Shown here piece after piece: positions 18,777-28,823 of a DNA stretch of 64,000 nucleotides. The stretch spans positions 1,240,001 to 1,304,000 of the forward strand of contig NZ_CP031848.1 of NCBI RefSeq assembly GCF_003441595.1. Direction: 5' to 3'. A model generated the notes under the pieces. That model was given only the letters and a program-made list of their open reading frames with translations, was not told the origin of the DNA and did not search any database. Made by a program: the position numbers and the translations under genes. The stretch is from Marinobacter sp. Arc7-DN-1. Lineage in GTDB: Bacteria > Pseudomonadota > Gammaproteobacteria > Pseudomonadales > Oleiphilaceae. Within the stretch, counting starts at the first letter, position 1; every line of letters starts with the position of its first letter.

Positions 18777-20234
18777 ATGCATAACAAATCCGTAGCAGAG
18801 CTTTCCCGGGAACTGGAGAGCGGCCAGGTTTCCAGCGTTGAGCTGACCCAGCAGTTTCTCGACCGCATCAAGCAGGAAGATGGCAAGTACAACAGTTTTA
18901 TTACCGTCACCGGGGAGCAGGCGCTGGCCGATGCCCGGGCGGCGGATGAGCAGCGGGCGACTGGGAATGCGACGCCCTGGACAGGGGTGCCGTTTGCCCA
19001 CAAGGATATTTTCTGTACCAACGGCGTTCGTACCACCTGTGGTTCGAAAATGCTGGAGAATTTTGTTCCGCCCTACGATGCAACGGTCACCGCGAATTTC
19101 CGCCAGGCCGGGGCCGTGTGCCTGGGCAAGACCAACATGGATGAGTTCGCCATGGGGTCGTCCACCGAGTCCAGCTATTTTGGCGCGACCACCAACCCCT
19201 GGCGTTTGGGCCAGGGTGAAAAGCGGGTGCCAGGCGGTTCTTCCGGGGGCTCCGCGGCGGCGGTGGCGGCGCGGCTGGTGCCGGCGGCTACCGCAACGGA
19301 CACCGGCGGCTCGATTCGTCAGCCGGCGGCGCTGTGTGGCGTGACCGGGCTGAAGCCGACCTATGGGCGGGTGTCCCGGTACGGGATGATTGCTTTTGCC
19401 TCCAGCCTCGACCAGGGCGGTACGATTGCCCGAAGCGCAGAGGACAACGCTCTGATGCTGAATGTGATGGCGGGGTTCGATCCGAAGGACTCCACCTCGC
19501 TGGACCGTGAAGTTCCGGATTACACCGCCACGCTGAACGAGCCGTTAAAAGGTCTGAAGATCGGTTTGCCGAAAGAGTACTTCAGTGACCAGCTCAGCCC
19601 GGCGATGGAGCAACAAGTTCGCAATGCGGTAAAGGAATACGAGAAGCTGGGCGCGACAGTGAAAGAGGTGTCCCTGCCCAACGCCAAACTGGCGATAGCG
19701 GCCTATTACGTGATTGCGCCGGCGGAAGCCTCCGCCAACCTGTCCCGTTTTGACGGGGTGCGTTACGGCTACCGCTGCGAAGATCCGAAGGATCTGATGG
19801 ATCTGTATACCCGCACCCGTGCTGAAGGCTTTGGCACCGAGGTAAAACGCCGGATCCTGGTGGGCACCTACGCGCTGTCCGCCGGGTATTTCGATGCCTA
19901 CTACCTGAAGGCCCAGAAGGTGCGCCGGCTGATCCAGCAGGATTTCATCAATGCCTTCAGGGAAGTGGATGTGCTGATGAGCCCGACCACGCCCTCCCCG
20001 GCGTTCATTCAGGGCGAGAAAACCAGCGACCCGGTCACCATGTACCTGGAAGACGTGTTCACCATCGCCATCAACCTGGCGGGCATTCCAGCCATGTCGG
20101 TGCCGGCGGGTTTCGTGGATGGTCTGCCGGTGGGCCTGCAGATCATCGGGGATTATTTCTCCGAGGCGCGTTTGCTGAACGCCGCCCATCAATTCCAGCA
20201 GGTGACCGACTGGCACCAGCGTGAACCGCAATAA
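18777..20234 (+). CDS. gatA: Aspartyl/glutamyl-tRNA amidotransferase subunit A
   Basis: A protein of 485 residues of the amidase signature family. The Ser-cisSer-Lys triad is seen as Lys76 in VPFAHKD, the cis-Ser in [11 protein letters not shown] (about 152) and the nucleophile Ser in [11 protein letters not shown] (about 176). GatA releases ammonia from glutamine and channels it to GatB. It lies between gatC and gatB on the same strand with short spacers. Confidence 0.97.
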   Translation: MHNKSVAELSRELESGQVSSVELTQQFLDRIKQEDGKYNSFITVTGEQALADARAADEQRATGNATPWTGVPFAHKDIFCTNGVRTTCGSKMLENFVPPYDATVTANFRQAGAVCLGKTNMDEFAMGSSTESSYFGATTNPWRLGQGEKRVPGGSSGGSAAAVAARLVPAATATDTGGSIRQPAALCGVTGLKPTYGRVSRYGMIAFASSLDQGGTIARSAEDNALMLNVMAGFDPKDSTSLDREVPDYTATLNEPLKGLKIGLPKEYFSDQLSPAMEQQVRNAVKEYEKLGATVKEVSLPNAKLAIAAYYVIAPAEASANLSRFDGVRYGYRCEDPKDLMDLYTRTRAEGFGTEVKRRILVGTYALSAGYFDAYYLKAQKVRRLIQQDFINAFREVDVLMSPTTPSPAFIQGEKTSDPVTMYLEDVFTIAINLAGIPAMSVPAGFVDGLPVGLQIIGDYFSEARLLNAAHQFQQVTDWHQREPQ

Positions 20235-20268
20235 GCCCGGGACAGGCCCCATACAGGAGAGAGCAACT

Positions 20269-21720
20269 ATGCAGTGGGACATTGTGATCGGGCTGGAAAT
20301 TCACGTTCAGCTCGCCACCCGAACCAAGATCTTTTCCGGCTCCAGCACCGCCTACGGCGCCGAGCCCAACACCCAGGCCAACGCCGTTGACCTGGCCATG
20401 CCCGGCACCCTGCCCGTGCCCAACGAGCAGGCCTTCCGCTACGCGGTGATGTTTGGCCTGGCGGTGAACGCCGAGATTGAACGCCGCTCGGTGTTCGAAC
20501 GGAAAAACTATTTCTACCCGGATCTGCCGAAGGGCTACCAGACCACCCAGCTGGAGCGTCCGATCGTCGGCCCCGGCTACGTGGACATTGATCTGGCCAA
20601 CGGTGAGACCCGGCGCGTGCGCATTCACCACGCTCACCTGGAAGAAGACGCCGGCAAATCCCTCCATGAGGATTTCCACGGCATGACCGGCGTGGATCTC
20701 AACCGGGCCGGCACGCCACTGATCGAAGTGGTCACCGAACCGGATATGAATAATGCCGAGGAAGCCGTGGCGTTCGCCAAGAAACTGCACGGCATTGTAA
20801 CCTCGCTGGGTATCTGCGATGGCGACATGTCCCAGGGCTCCATGCGCTTCGACGTGAACATCTCCCTGAAGCCAAAAGGCTCGGACACCCTCGGCACCCG
20901 CACCGAAACCAAGAACCTGAACTCATTCCGATTCATGGAACAGGCCATTGCCCACGAAGTGGAACGACAGATGGACATCCTGGAAGACGGCGGCAGAATT
21001 GTGCAGGAAACCCGCCTGTACAATGGCGACCGGGACAAATCCCGCTCGATGCGCACCAAGGAAGAAGCCAACGACTACCGCTACTTCCCCTGCCCGGACC
21101 TGCTGCCGGTGGAAATTGATGACTCGTTCATTAGCGAAGCCCGCAACCGCCTCCCGGAACTGCCGGATGCACGGAAGGCACGGTTCAAGGACCAGTACGG
21201 CCTGAACGACTACGACGCCGGCCTGCTCAGCGGCGACTCCAAACTGGCCACGTTCTTCGAGGAAGCCGCCAGCCACGGCAAAGACGCCAAGCTGGTCGCC
21301 AACTGGATCCAGGGCGAATTTTCCGCCCGCCTGAATGCCGAGGAGAAGACCGTTGCCGACTCCCCCATCACCGGCGCCCAGTTGGGTGACCTGGTGGTGC
21401 GGATTGCCGATAACACGGTTTCCTCTGCTGGCGCAAAGAAGGTGTTTGAAGCGCTGTGGTCTGGCGAAAACGACAACGTGGACGCGATCATCGACGCCAA
21501 GGGCCTGAAGCAGGTGTCTGACACCGGTGCGCTGGAAGCCATGGTAGACGAGGTGCTGGCCGGGATGCCGGATCAGGTGGCCCAGTATCAGCAGGAATCC
21601 GATCCCAAGAAACAGAAGAAGATGCTTGGCGGGTTTATGGGGCCTCTAATGAAGGCCTCCAAGGGTCAGGGAAATCCCAAGCTGTTTAACGAGATTCTGG
21701 TTCGCAAGCTTGGGGGGTAA
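20269..21720 (+). CDS. gatB: Aspartyl/glutamyl-tRNA amidotransferase subunit B
   Basis: A protein of 483 residues starting [15 protein letters not shown], the usual GatB start; an earlier in-frame ATG (20221) would add 16 non-conserved residues and lacks a ribosome site, whereas GGAGAG precedes 20269. The kinase-like cradle domain ([31 protein letters not shown]) and the C-terminal YqeY-like tail domain are present. GatB activates the tRNA-linked carboxylate with ATP. Last gene of gatCAB; a pair of TG elements follows. Confidence 0.96.
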   Translation: MQWDIVIGLEIHVQLATRTKIFSGSSTAYGAEPNTQANAVDLAMPGTLPVPNEQAFRYAVMFGLAVNAEIERRSVFERKNYFYPDLPKGYQTTQLERPIVGPGYVDIDLANGETRRVRIHHAHLEEDAGKSLHEDFHGMTGVDLNRAGTPLIEVVTEPDMNNAEEAVAFAKKLHGIVTSLGICDGDMSQGSMRFDVNISLKPKGSDTLGTRTETKNLNSFRFMEQAIAHEVERQMDILEDGGRIVQETRLYNGDRDKSRSMRTKEEANDYRYFPCPDLLPVEIDDSFISEARNRLPELPDARKARFKDQYGLNDYDAGLLSGDSKLATFFEEAASHGKDAKLVANWIQGEFSARLNAEEKTVADSPITGAQLGDLVVRIADNTVSSAGAKKVFEALWSGENDNVDAIIDAKGLKQVSDTGALEAMVDEVLAGMPDQVAQYQQESDPKKQKKMLGGFMGPLMKASKGQGNPKLFNEILVRKLGG

Positions 21721-21782
21721 GCCTTGGGCTTTGGGTCGTGGTTTTTTGGCTGCGGCCCTAGCCTTCTTTTCCTGGAGTTAAC

Positions 21783-21894
21783 GCACGGGAGGGTGGAGCC
21801 TTCCAAAACACGCTCCTTGCGGCACGTCCATGTGACGCTTGAGCTCCGCCATCCATGGCTCCGCACAGTTTTGGAAGGCTCCACCCTCCCGCGC
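21783..21894 (-). repeat. TG2: twin-GGA-hairpin element after gatB
   Basis: A 27-bp outer stem with one mismatch (21783-21809 with 21868-21894) encloses a 58-base core. On the minus strand the inner hairpins are GCC-ATGGAT-GGC and CAC-ATGGAC-GTG. It is the first of two opposite TG copies filling the 394-base gap between convergent gatB and rimO. The outer stem sequence is unlike TG3 next to it. Confidence 0.88.
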
Positions 21895-21967
21895 TGTTAA
21901 ACTTCTCAGCTATAGTCTGCTGTCCGACCTACCTTTATTCCTGTCGACTATATCCGAGCTTTCTGAC

Positions 21968-22075
21968 GCGTTGGTGAGAGGCTTCTCCCAAAAATGTTGG
22001 AGGCCAAGGATGGCCGGAAACAAGCGCACATGGACGTGCTCGTAGCGGTTTTTGGGAGAAGCCTCTCACCAACGC
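21968..22075 (+). repeat. TG3: twin-GGA-hairpin element before the rimO 3' end
   Basis: A perfect 27-bp outer stem (21968-21994 with 22049-22075) encloses a 54-base core. On the plus strand the inner hairpins are GGCC-AAGGAT-GGCC and GCAC-ATGGAC-GTGC. It lies 74 bases after TG2 in the opposite direction. The rest of the 394-base gap between gatB and rimO holds nothing recognisable. Confidence 0.9.
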
Positions 22076-22114
22076 CTCCCCCGAAACCATCAGGCTAGGT
22101 GCCCACCCCAAAGG

Positions 22115-23467
22115 CTACCGAACAAGCCGGGCCCAAAGATCATGCTCATCGGCATGCTCAACCACGGCCTGAACAATCTCACCGGGCACAAGATCCGTCT
22201 CATCGTTTAGGTAGACCATCCCGTCAATCTCCGGCGCATCGGCTTTGGAACGGCCAATGGCGCCTTCTTCGTCCACTTCGTCGATCAGAACGTCGATGGT
22301 CTGGCCGATCCCGGCCTGCAGGCGGGCGGCGGAAATCTTAGCCTGTTTTTCCATGAAGCGGGCCAGGCGCGCTTCTTTCACTTCCTCAGGCACCGCACCT
22401 TCCAGTTCGTTGGCCTTGGCACCTTCCACCGGGCTGTATTTGAACGCGCCCACGCGGTCCAGCTGGGCTTCGTCGAGCCAGTCCAGCAGGTACTGGAAAT
22501 CTTCCTCGGTTTCGCCGGGGAAGCCGACGATAAACGTTGAGCGGATGGTCAGTTCCGGGCAGATGTCCCGCCACCTGCGTATGCGCTCCAGGGTTTTGCT
22601 GTCGTGGGCCGGGCGTTTCATGGCCCTGAGGACTTTCGGGCTGGCGTGCTGGAACGGGATATCCAGGTACGGCAGGATCTTGCCTTCGGCCATCAGCGGG
22701 ATGATGTCGTCCACATGGGGATAGGGATACACATAGTGCAAACGCACCCACACGCCCATTTCACCCAGGGCCTCGCACAGCGACTGCATTTTGGTTTTCA
22801 GCGGGCGGCCCTGCCAGAAGCCGGTGCGGTATTTGGTATCGACACCATACGCAGAAGTGTCCTGGGAAATCACCAGCAGTTCCTTGACGCCGGCATCCAC
22901 CAGGCGCTGGGCTTCGTCCATCACATCGCCGATGGGCCGGCTGACCAGATCGCCGCGCATGGAGGGGATGATGCAGAAGGTGCAGCGGTGGTTGCAGCCC
23001 TCGGAAATTTTCAGATAGGCATAATGCCTCGGGGTCAGTTTGATGCCCTGGGGCGGGACCAGATCGGTGAACGGATCGTGTTGCTTTTTCTGGGGCACGA
23101 ACTGGTGAACCGCACCGACCACTTCTTCATAGGCATGAGGACCGGAAACCGCCAGAACGCCGGGGTGGGTCTCGCGGATCTTGTCGGCTTCGACACCCAT
23201 GCAGCCGGTGACGATGACTTTCCCGTTTTCACTGATGGCCTCGCCAATAGCATCCAGGGATTCCTGCTTGGCAGCATCAATAAAGCCACAGGTATTCACC
23301 ACCACGATATCGGCGTCGTCATAGGTGGAGACTACGTTATACCCATCGAGCCGGAGTTGGGTGAGGATACGCTCTGAGTCCACGAGGGCCTTGGGGCAGC
23401 CAAGGCTGATAAAGCCGACCTTGCCATTACCGGTTTCTGTAGCGGGGTTCTGGGTGTTGTCTGTCAT
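22115..23467 (-). CDS. rimO: Ribosomal protein S12 methylthiotransferase RimO
   Basis: A protein of 450 residues: UPF0004 domain with the first FeS-cluster cysteines ([15 protein letters not shown]), radical-SAM core with CNHRCTFC (about residue 158), and a C-terminal TRAM domain. RimO adds a methylthio group to Asp89 of S12. The start [15 protein letters not shown] at 23467 is chosen for similarity; an in-frame ATG 24 codons earlier gives a Ser/Cys-rich extension unlike the family. The gene converges with gatB and diverges from the PilZ gene. Confidence 0.95.
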   Translation of the reverse strand: MTDNTQNPATETGNGKVGFISLGCPKALVDSERILTQLRLDGYNVVSTYDDADIVVVNTCGFIDAAKQESLDAIGEAISENGKVIVTGCMGVEADKIRETHPGVLAVSGPHAYEEVVGAVHQFVPQKKQHDPFTDLVPPQGIKLTPRHYAYLKISEGCNHRCTFCIIPSMRGDLVSRPIGDVMDEAQRLVDAGVKELLVISQDTSAYGVDTKYRTGFWQGRPLKTKMQSLCEALGEMGVWVRLHYVYPYPHVDDIIPLMAEGKILPYLDIPFQHASPKVLRAMKRPAHDSKTLERIRRWRDICPELTIRSTFIVGFPGETEEDFQYLLDWLDEAQLDRVGAFKYSPVEGAKANELEGAVPEEVKEARLARFMEKQAKISAARLQAGIGQTIDVLIDEVDEEGAIGRSKADAPEIDGMVYLNDETDLVPGEIVQAVVEHADEHDLWARLVR

Positions 23468-23605
23468 AAAAAGCTTGGAATTCCCGGAGCTCAGTGAAAG
23501 CCCACACATGAATGAAGGCCGGCATTTTACACCAGCCACGGTGCCGCCTGCAGCAAAACCTGTAACATAAGACCGGCCGGCATTTCCGGTGGCTAATACT
23601 GACAG

Positions 23606-23624
23606 GCGTCAATTTTTGTGACGC
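23606..23624. promoter_or_regulatory. Operator-like inverted repeat between rimO and the PilZ gene
   Basis: GCGTCA and TGACGC are separated by seven bases (23606-23611 and 23619-23624). It lies in the 279-base divergent gap, about 120 bases before the PilZ gene. It could bind a dimeric regulator; no specific family is recognised. Confidence 0.35.
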
Positions 23625-23746
23625 TTCGTTCAGAAAGGTTTAATAAAACTGCCACAATAAGCGTCAGGCTTCTTGCTGATCACAAAGTAAACAACTACAC
23701 TTTCATGCGCTTATCATGAGTTTAAGTGTTTTTCTGGAAGGGATTT

Positions 23747-24205
23747 ATGGGAAAGGCAGCCTCATTCGAAACCAGACACGCCAGAAGAGTCAACATGAAA
23801 CCTGTCGCCGCCAAACTGAATCTGCGCAACCAGCAACGGGTGGACGTAGCCACCGACATCACCCTTGAAAAACCGAACGGCTGCTGCCTTACCTGTTCGA
23901 TCTCCAATCTTTCACGCACCGGCGTGATGATTTCCTGCAATCAGGCAACGGTGAAGCAGTTGATTCCAGAGCAAAAGGCGCCTGCTCCCGGCAACTGGGT
24001 TGCCGTCAAAGCCCGGTTCTCGGTGCCCGTCGTTGCCACGCAACCGGTCTCCATCGTTGCAGACGGCAATATCGTTCATATGCGCCGGATTGCCAGAGAT
24101 GAATTCCAGCTGGGCATCCAGTTCGCCGAGTTCGAGGGCAACGGCTTCGACTATGTCGACCGCTACGTTGCCAAACTACTGGCCGACTCCTGCAATCCAG
24201 CCTGA
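23747..24205 (+). CDS. PilZ-domain protein
   Basis: A protein of 152 residues with a PilZ-like domain: an N-terminal basic stretch with RHARR, then beta-strand segments including ISNLSRTGVMISC, which resembles the second PilZ motif (D/NxSxxG), and a later FQLGIQFAEF. PilZ domains bind cyclic di-GMP, and RxxxR plus D/NxSxxG are the binding motifs; both can be recognised here in relaxed form, so binding is likely but not certain. The start at 23747 is favoured by an upstream GAAGGGA; an ATG 7 codons earlier is possible. It stands alone between rimO and cysD, so its partner is unknown. Confidence 0.72.
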   Translation: MGKAASFETRHARRVNMKPVAAKLNLRNQQRVDVATDITLEKPNGCCLTCSISNLSRTGVMISCNQATVKQLIPEQKAPAPGNWVAVKARFSVPVVATQPVSIVADGNIVHMRRIARDEFQLGIQFAEFEGNGFDYVDRYVAKLLADSCNPA

Positions 24206-24366
24206 GCCCAAACACCCGTTTTTCGAAAGCCCTGCGCCCGCCACCTGCTATATTGTTATAGCGCCAATGTCTAGTTGACCGTCTTCTTATGCCCTTGCTG
24301 GCTCTGGTATAGTTGCGCTATCAATTCGCATAGCAACAACGGCCCGCACGGCGGCAACGGATTACC

Positions 24367-25275
24367 ATGACCACATACAACCTCACGCATCTGAAACAGC
24401 TGGAAGCGGAAAGCATCCACATCATCCGGGAAGTCGCAGCCGAGTTCGACAACCCGGTGATGCTGTATTCCATCGGCAAGGACTCCGCGGTAATGCTGCA
24501 CCTGGCCCGCAAGGCCTTTTATCCGGGTAAACCGCCCTTCCCTCTCATGCACGTGGACACCACCTGGAAATTCCGGGATATGATCGACTTCCGGGACCGC
24601 AAGGTGAAGGAATACGGTCTGGACCTGATCGTTCACAAGAACGAGGACGGCATCAAACAGGGCATTGGCCCATTCACTCACGGCAGTGCCAAGCACACCG
24701 ACGTAATGAAAACCCAGGCCCTCAAGCAAGCCCTGGACAAGTACAAGTTTGATGCGGCGTTCGGCGGCGCCCGCCGGGACGAAGAAAAATCCCGTGCCAA
24801 GGAGCGTGTCTATTCCTTCCGCGACGAATACCACCGCTGGGACCCCAAGAACCAACGTCCTGAACTCTGGAACATCTACAACGGCAAGATCAACAAGGGC
24901 GAAAGCATTCGGGTATTCCCGCTGTCCAACTGGACCGAGCTGGATATCTGGCAGTACATCTACCTGGAAAATATCGAGATCGTTCCCCTTTACTACTCCG
25001 CGGTGCGCCCGGTGGTTGAGCGCGACGGCACCCTGATCATGGTGGACGATGACCGAATGCCGCTGAAAGAGGGCGAGAAGCCGATGATGAAATCCATCCG
25101 CTTCCGCACCCTCGGCTGCTACCCGTTAACCGGCGCCATTGAATCCGAAGCCACCACGTTGCCGGAGATCATCCAGGAAATGCTGCTGGCCACCAGTTCC
25201 GAGCGTCAGGGTCGCGTTATCGACCATGATTCAGCCGGCTCCATGGAACAGAAAAAGCGGGAAGGGTACTTCTAA
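24367..25275 (+). CDS. cysD: Sulfate adenylyltransferase subunit 2 (CysD)
   Basis: A protein of 302 residues of the PP-loop ATP pyrophosphatase family, with the SxGKDS motif in [11 protein letters not shown] (about 36-46). With the GTPase CysN it makes adenosine-5'-phosphosulfate from sulfate and ATP in the cytoplasm. Length and sequence ([18 protein letters not shown]) match CysD. A possible -10 TATAGT lies about 50 bases upstream. It ends one base before cysN begins and the two form one operon closed by a terminator after cysN. Confidence 0.97.
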   Translation: MTTYNLTHLKQLEAESIHIIREVAAEFDNPVMLYSIGKDSAVMLHLARKAFYPGKPPFPLMHVDTTWKFRDMIDFRDRKVKEYGLDLIVHKNEDGIKQGIGPFTHGSAKHTDVMKTQALKQALDKYKFDAAFGGARRDEEKSRAKERVYSFRDEYHRWDPKNQRPELWNIYNGKINKGESIRVFPLSNWTELDIWQYIYLENIEIVPLYYSAVRPVVERDGTLIMVDDDRMPLKEGEKPMMKSIRFRTLGCYPLTGAIESEATTLPEIIQEMLLATSSERQGRVIDHDSAGSMEQKKREGYF

Positions 25276-25276
25276 G

Positions 25277-26935
25277 ATGTCACACCAGTCTGATCTGATT
25301 GCGGAAGATATTCAGGCCTACCTGAAACAGCACGAAAACAAGGAACTCCTGCGCCTGCTCACCTGCGGCAGCGTGGACGACGGCAAGAGCACGCTGATTG
25401 GTCGCCTGCTGCATGACACCAAGATGATCTATGAAGATCACATGGCCAGCCTGAAAACCGACAGTGCCAAGATGGGGACTACCGGCGAAAAGCTGGACCT
25501 GGCCCTGCTGGTGGACGGCCTGCAGGCGGAGCGCGAACAGGGCATCACCATTGATGTGGCCTACCGGTATTTTTCCACCGACAAGCGCAAGTTCATCATC
25601 GCCGACACCCCGGGCCATGAGCAGTACACCCGCAACATGGCCACCGGCGCGTCCACGGCGCAGGTTGCGATCCTGATGATCGATGCCCGCCACGGTGTGC
25701 TGACCCAGACCCGCCGGCATTCCTACATTGCATCGCTGCTGGGTATCCGCCACATTGTGGTCGCCATCAACAAGATGGATCTGGTGGATTTCAGCGAAGA
25801 GCGCTTCAACGAGATCCGGGACGACTATCTGGCGTTTGCCGCCAAACTGGGCCTGAAGGACATCCGCTTCGTGCCGATTTCCGCCCTGGAAGGCGATAAC
25901 GTGGTGAACAAGAGCGAGCACACGCCCTGGTTCACCGGCCAGCCGCTGATGGAAATCCTGGAAACCGTGGAAGTCGGTCGGGACAAGAACCTGGAGCATT
26001 TCCGCTTCCCGGTTCAGTACGTAACCCGCCCGAACCTGAACTTTCGCGGCTTCTGCGGCACCATCGCCTCCGGCGTGATCCGCCCGGGCGAGAAAATCAT
26101 GGCGCTGCCCTCCCGGCGCACCAGCACGGTGAAAGAGGTGGTAACCTTCGACGGCAACCTTGAAGAAGCCTATATCGACCAGGCGGTCACCCTCACGCTG
26201 ACCGACGAAATCGACGTCAGCCGTGGCGACATGCTGGTAAAAGCGGAAGATGAGCCTGAAGTGGGCAACCGTTTCAACGCCAACATCGTGTGGATGACCG
26301 ACGCGCCCCTGGAAACCGGCCGCCTGTATGACATCAAGCTGGGCCCCACCTTTACCTCCGGCACGGTGAAGAAGATTCACCATCAGACCGATGTAAACAG
26401 CCTGGAAAGGAACGAGAATCCTTCTGCCCTGCAACTGAATGAGATCGGCCTGTGCGAACTGACCCTGAACCAGCCGATTGCCTTTGATGCCTACCAGCGG
26501 AACCACGCCACCGGCAGCTTTATCGTGATCGACCGGCTGACCAACGTCACCATCGGTGCCGGTATGGTGGCGGGCCTGGCGGATGCTGGCGAATCCCTGG
26601 ATCCGGTGTCCGTTGAAGAACGCGAACGCCGCCTGGCCCAGAAGCCTGCGATCATCGCGTGCAATGGCAAGCAGGCACCGGCCCTGGCATTGGCTCTGGA
26701 ACGGGCGCTGTTTGATCAGGGTAAAACCACCATCGTGCTCAGCGAAGACAATGCCGGCAATGTTGATGATCGCCGCCGCTCCGCACAGGTCATCAGCGCC
26801 CACGGCGTCATCGCGATTGTGGCAAACCTCGGCTCGGACATCGCCTCGGCTTCCATCTGCGCAGACGACAGTGAAGAAATCGCAGGCGCGGTCAGCAAAC
26901 TGGTGCAAGACCTGGTGCGCAACAAGCGAATCTGA
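25277..26935 (+). CDS. cysN: Sulfate adenylyltransferase subunit 1 (CysN) with a degenerate APS-kinase-like C-terminus
   Basis: A protein of 552 residues. The GTPase domain has G1 GSVDDGKST (31-39), G3 DTPGHEQ and G4 NKMD, followed by the two beta-barrel domains up to about residue 440. The GTPase drives APS formation by CysD. After the usual CysN end come about 110 more residues that align by position with the APS kinase of CysNC fusions: [10 protein letters not shown] starts where the P-loop would be, but GxxGxGKST is absent and the domain is about half the normal length. So kinase activity is not expected and a separate CysC is implied. Followed by a terminator. Confidence 0.92.
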   Translation: MSHQSDLIAEDIQAYLKQHENKELLRLLTCGSVDDGKSTLIGRLLHDTKMIYEDHMASLKTDSAKMGTTGEKLDLALLVDGLQAEREQGITIDVAYRYFSTDKRKFIIADTPGHEQYTRNMATGASTAQVAILMIDARHGVLTQTRRHSYIASLLGIRHIVVAINKMDLVDFSEERFNEIRDDYLAFAAKLGLKDIRFVPISALEGDNVVNKSEHTPWFTGQPLMEILETVEVGRDKNLEHFRFPVQYVTRPNLNFRGFCGTIASGVIRPGEKIMALPSRRTSTVKEVVTFDGNLEEAYIDQAVTLTLTDEIDVSRGDMLVKAEDEPEVGNRFNANIVWMTDAPLETGRLYDIKLGPTFTSGTVKKIHHQTDVNSLERNENPSALQLNEIGLCELTLNQPIAFDAYQRNHATGSFIVIDRLTNVTIGAGMVAGLADAGESLDPVSVEERERRLAQKPAIIACNGKQAPALALALERALFDQGKTTIVLSEDNAGNVDDRRRSAQVISAHGVIAIVANLGSDIASASICADDSEEIAGAVSKLVQDLVRNKRI

Positions 26936-26953
26936 GCCGAATGACGGATGAAA

Positions 26954-26991
26954 GGCCCCCGCTGGCAGTGGACGCCGCCGGGGCTTTTTTT
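26954..26991 (+). terminator. Intrinsic terminator after cysN
   Basis: GC-rich imperfect stem (GGCCCC with GGGGC at its base) followed by seven T, 19 bases after the cysN stop. It closes the cysDN operon and lies just before the convergent porin-like gene. Confidence 0.75.
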
Positions 26992-27003
26992 CGGATATCA
27001 GCC

Positions 27004-28212
27004 TCAGAACTTGGCGGCCAGAGTCAGCCAGAGCTTGTCAGTATCCACTTTTCCGGTTGCTGCATCTCCGGCCATGTAGCGAGCGTATTTAATACCTGCT
27101 GAGTAGTTCTCCGCAAACTTGCGCTGATAGACCACATCAACCTCGCTACCCAAGTCACTGGCACCGCCAGGCGAGTCACTGGCCCTGAAGTCATGATATT
27201 TGAGGGTCAGGCCGCCGCCCGCCACGGGTGCCTTTACGCTGAGCGACGCGTCTTCCAACCCGACCAGCGGGGTGTTCAGAAACTGGTCAGCCCAGCCGTT
27301 CTGACCGTGCAGGGTTGCCAGTGGTGTAGAGAAGCCGTAGTTGCCATTATCCGACCCAAGGACTTCAAGTCCCGCTGAAACAATGACACCCGCGATATCA
27401 ATGCCCGCATTCAGCTTGTAATACTCGGCATCAAAATCAGCACCGCCCGATTCTGCCTCCTGAATCGCATATTCGGCTTCGTAGATTATCCCCAGCGGCT
27501 CAAGGTCATACCGGCCAACATAACGAAGCCCGACGGTGTCGAGCGAGTTGTCAACGCCTTCATCAATTTCCAGCAGATAGGCATAGCCGGTCAGCTTGCC
27601 GAGGGGTGTTTGGTAGGCAACGTTGACTATGTGATCCTTGGATGGCAGGTCCCGGCTCTCGGCAAAGATGCGGTTGCGCTGACTCAGGAAGGCGTAGTCG
27701 ATTGCGAGGTTGGTTGACGGGGTGTAAGTCAGGCGGGCCGCATCAAACGTCTGGCGATCCTGGCGCCAGCCAACGTCGCCAATAAACCGGTGATTGTCGT
27801 AAGTTATCACCTGACGCCCCAACCGACCGGTTATATCTCCGAACCTGTACTGAAGGTAAGCCTGGTCCAGCTCTGTTGTCTCGGGATCGGCAATAACAGA
27901 GTAATTTGGATTCTTCCCCAGCGTGTCGTTGTAGTCGTCAAGCCCAGCCACGTTCCGAACGTCCTCAAACTCGACAAGCCCGGATAACCCATTGTAATCC
28001 GCAGTACGATAGCCAAGGCGGGTTCGCAAAGTTACGCTTTCCGCGTCTCTGAGTGCATTGTCCTGTTGCACCTGTTCGAAACGCAAGCGAAGATCTCCGT
28101 ATACCTCGGCCTTACTCAGGGCTTCATGAAACCCGGTCTGTGTGGCCTGCACCGAGCCACCCATCAGGGCAATCGCTATCGCCAATCCGGCCTTTTTCGT
28201 TACACATTGCAT
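27004..28212 (-). CDS. Outer-membrane beta-barrel protein (porin-like)
   Basis: A protein of 402 residues. Signal peptide at the N-terminus (KAGLAIAIALMGGSVQA, cleavage near residue 23), then alternating beta segments (VYGDLRLRFEQVQ, LGYRTADYNGLSGLVEFEDV, LGRQVITYDNHRFIGDVGWR) and a C-terminal Phe (LWLTLAAKF), the usual outer-membrane insertion signal. The ITYDNHRFIGDVGWRQ region is shared with proteins often labelled alginate-export or large porins, but the transported compound cannot be read from sequence. The upstream region holds a terminator hairpin and an operator-like palindrome, suggesting regulated expression. Confidence 0.8.
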   Translation of the reverse strand: MQCVTKKAGLAIAIALMGGSVQATQTGFHEALSKAEVYGDLRLRFEQVQQDNALRDAESVTLRTRLGYRTADYNGLSGLVEFEDVRNVAGLDDYNDTLGKNPNYSVIADPETTELDQAYLQYRFGDITGRLGRQVITYDNHRFIGDVGWRQDRQTFDAARLTYTPSTNLAIDYAFLSQRNRIFAESRDLPSKDHIVNVAYQTPLGKLTGYAYLLEIDEGVDNSLDTVGLRYVGRYDLEPLGIIYEAEYAIQEAESGGADFDAEYYKLNAGIDIAGVIVSAGLEVLGSDNGNYGFSTPLATLHGQNGWADQFLNTPLVGLEDASLSVKAPVAGGGLTLKYHDFRASDSPGGASDLGSEVDVVYQRKFAENYSAGIKYARYMAGDAATGKVDTDKLWLTLAAKF

Positions 28213-28293
28213 CGCAGTTCTCCGTTTCTGTTAAACCGACTGGTCAAGAGGAGACCGAAGAAAAATTCCGAGCCGCCTCACTGGCCATTTGCC

Positions 28294-28346
28294 AAAAAAA
28301 AAGCGCCTATTGAACCGAAGAAATCTCCGGGCCAATAAGCGCTTTT
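28294..28346 (-). terminator. Orphan intrinsic terminator upstream of the porin-like gene
   Basis: On the minus strand a 14-bp stem with one mismatch (28333-28346 with 28299-28312) is followed by nine T. It lies about 80 bases before the start of the porin-like gene, on the same strand, with no gene upstream on that strand. So it ends either a short non-coding RNA or a leader that attenuates the porin gene. Confidence 0.75.
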
Positions 28347-28371
28347 GCTTGAGTGACTTATTCCACGAGAA

Positions 28372-28389
28372 TTGTGTCGCACGACACAA
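28372..28389. promoter_or_regulatory. Operator-like palindrome upstream of the porin-like gene
   Basis: TTGTGTCG and CGACACAA are perfect inverted repeats with two bases between them. The site lies 26 bases before the orphan terminator stem and 160 bases before the porin-like gene. The symmetry suits a dimeric repressor; the protein is not identified. Confidence 0.5.
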
Positions 28390-28823
28390 CGCGACTCTTC
28401 CCGCTGACCTGAACCATAAGCATGGATTGCGCCAATTCTTGTTCAGGCCTTTACTCTGGCGCTTCCGACCCTTTCCCAACCTCTGCGGGGTAGCCCTGCC
28501 AAGCCTGAAAACTGCCCCTTATTCAGGCACAGGCACAGACATGGACCAGCCAAAGTGCGGGTCCCGAAGGCGGCTTCAGAGCTGAAAAGGCGATATTGCG
28601 GAATTCTCACGTGTCAAAATCGGCTTTGAACGATAATGCATCAGGATGGGTGGAAATTTGGATTTCCGCGTTTTTCATAATAAGCTGCCGCTCCTTGGAC
28701 TATGGCCTTCTCTCCCATATCACTCACTGCGCAACCCATTGGATTTGACTGGCTTTACCATCCCGATGAAACGCTCATCATGGAGGCCTTTCAGTCAGGA
28801 CAACGGCAACAGGGTAATTAACC
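28390..28823. other. Long intergenic stretch before yejK
   Basis: About 430 bases with no convincing gene on either strand. Short open frames exist but have no ribosome site or recognisable product. It must hold the promoter for yejK on the plus strand and probably a promoter on the minus strand for the transcript ending at 28294. A small hairpin GGAAAT-TTGG-ATTTCC lies near 28653. Confidence 0.5.

Noticed and set aside
25280..26908. Long open frame (542 codons) on the strand opposite cysN
   Set aside because: It mirrors cysN in a GC-rich gene, has no ribosome site and its product is His/Gln-rich with no domain. Antisense shadow.
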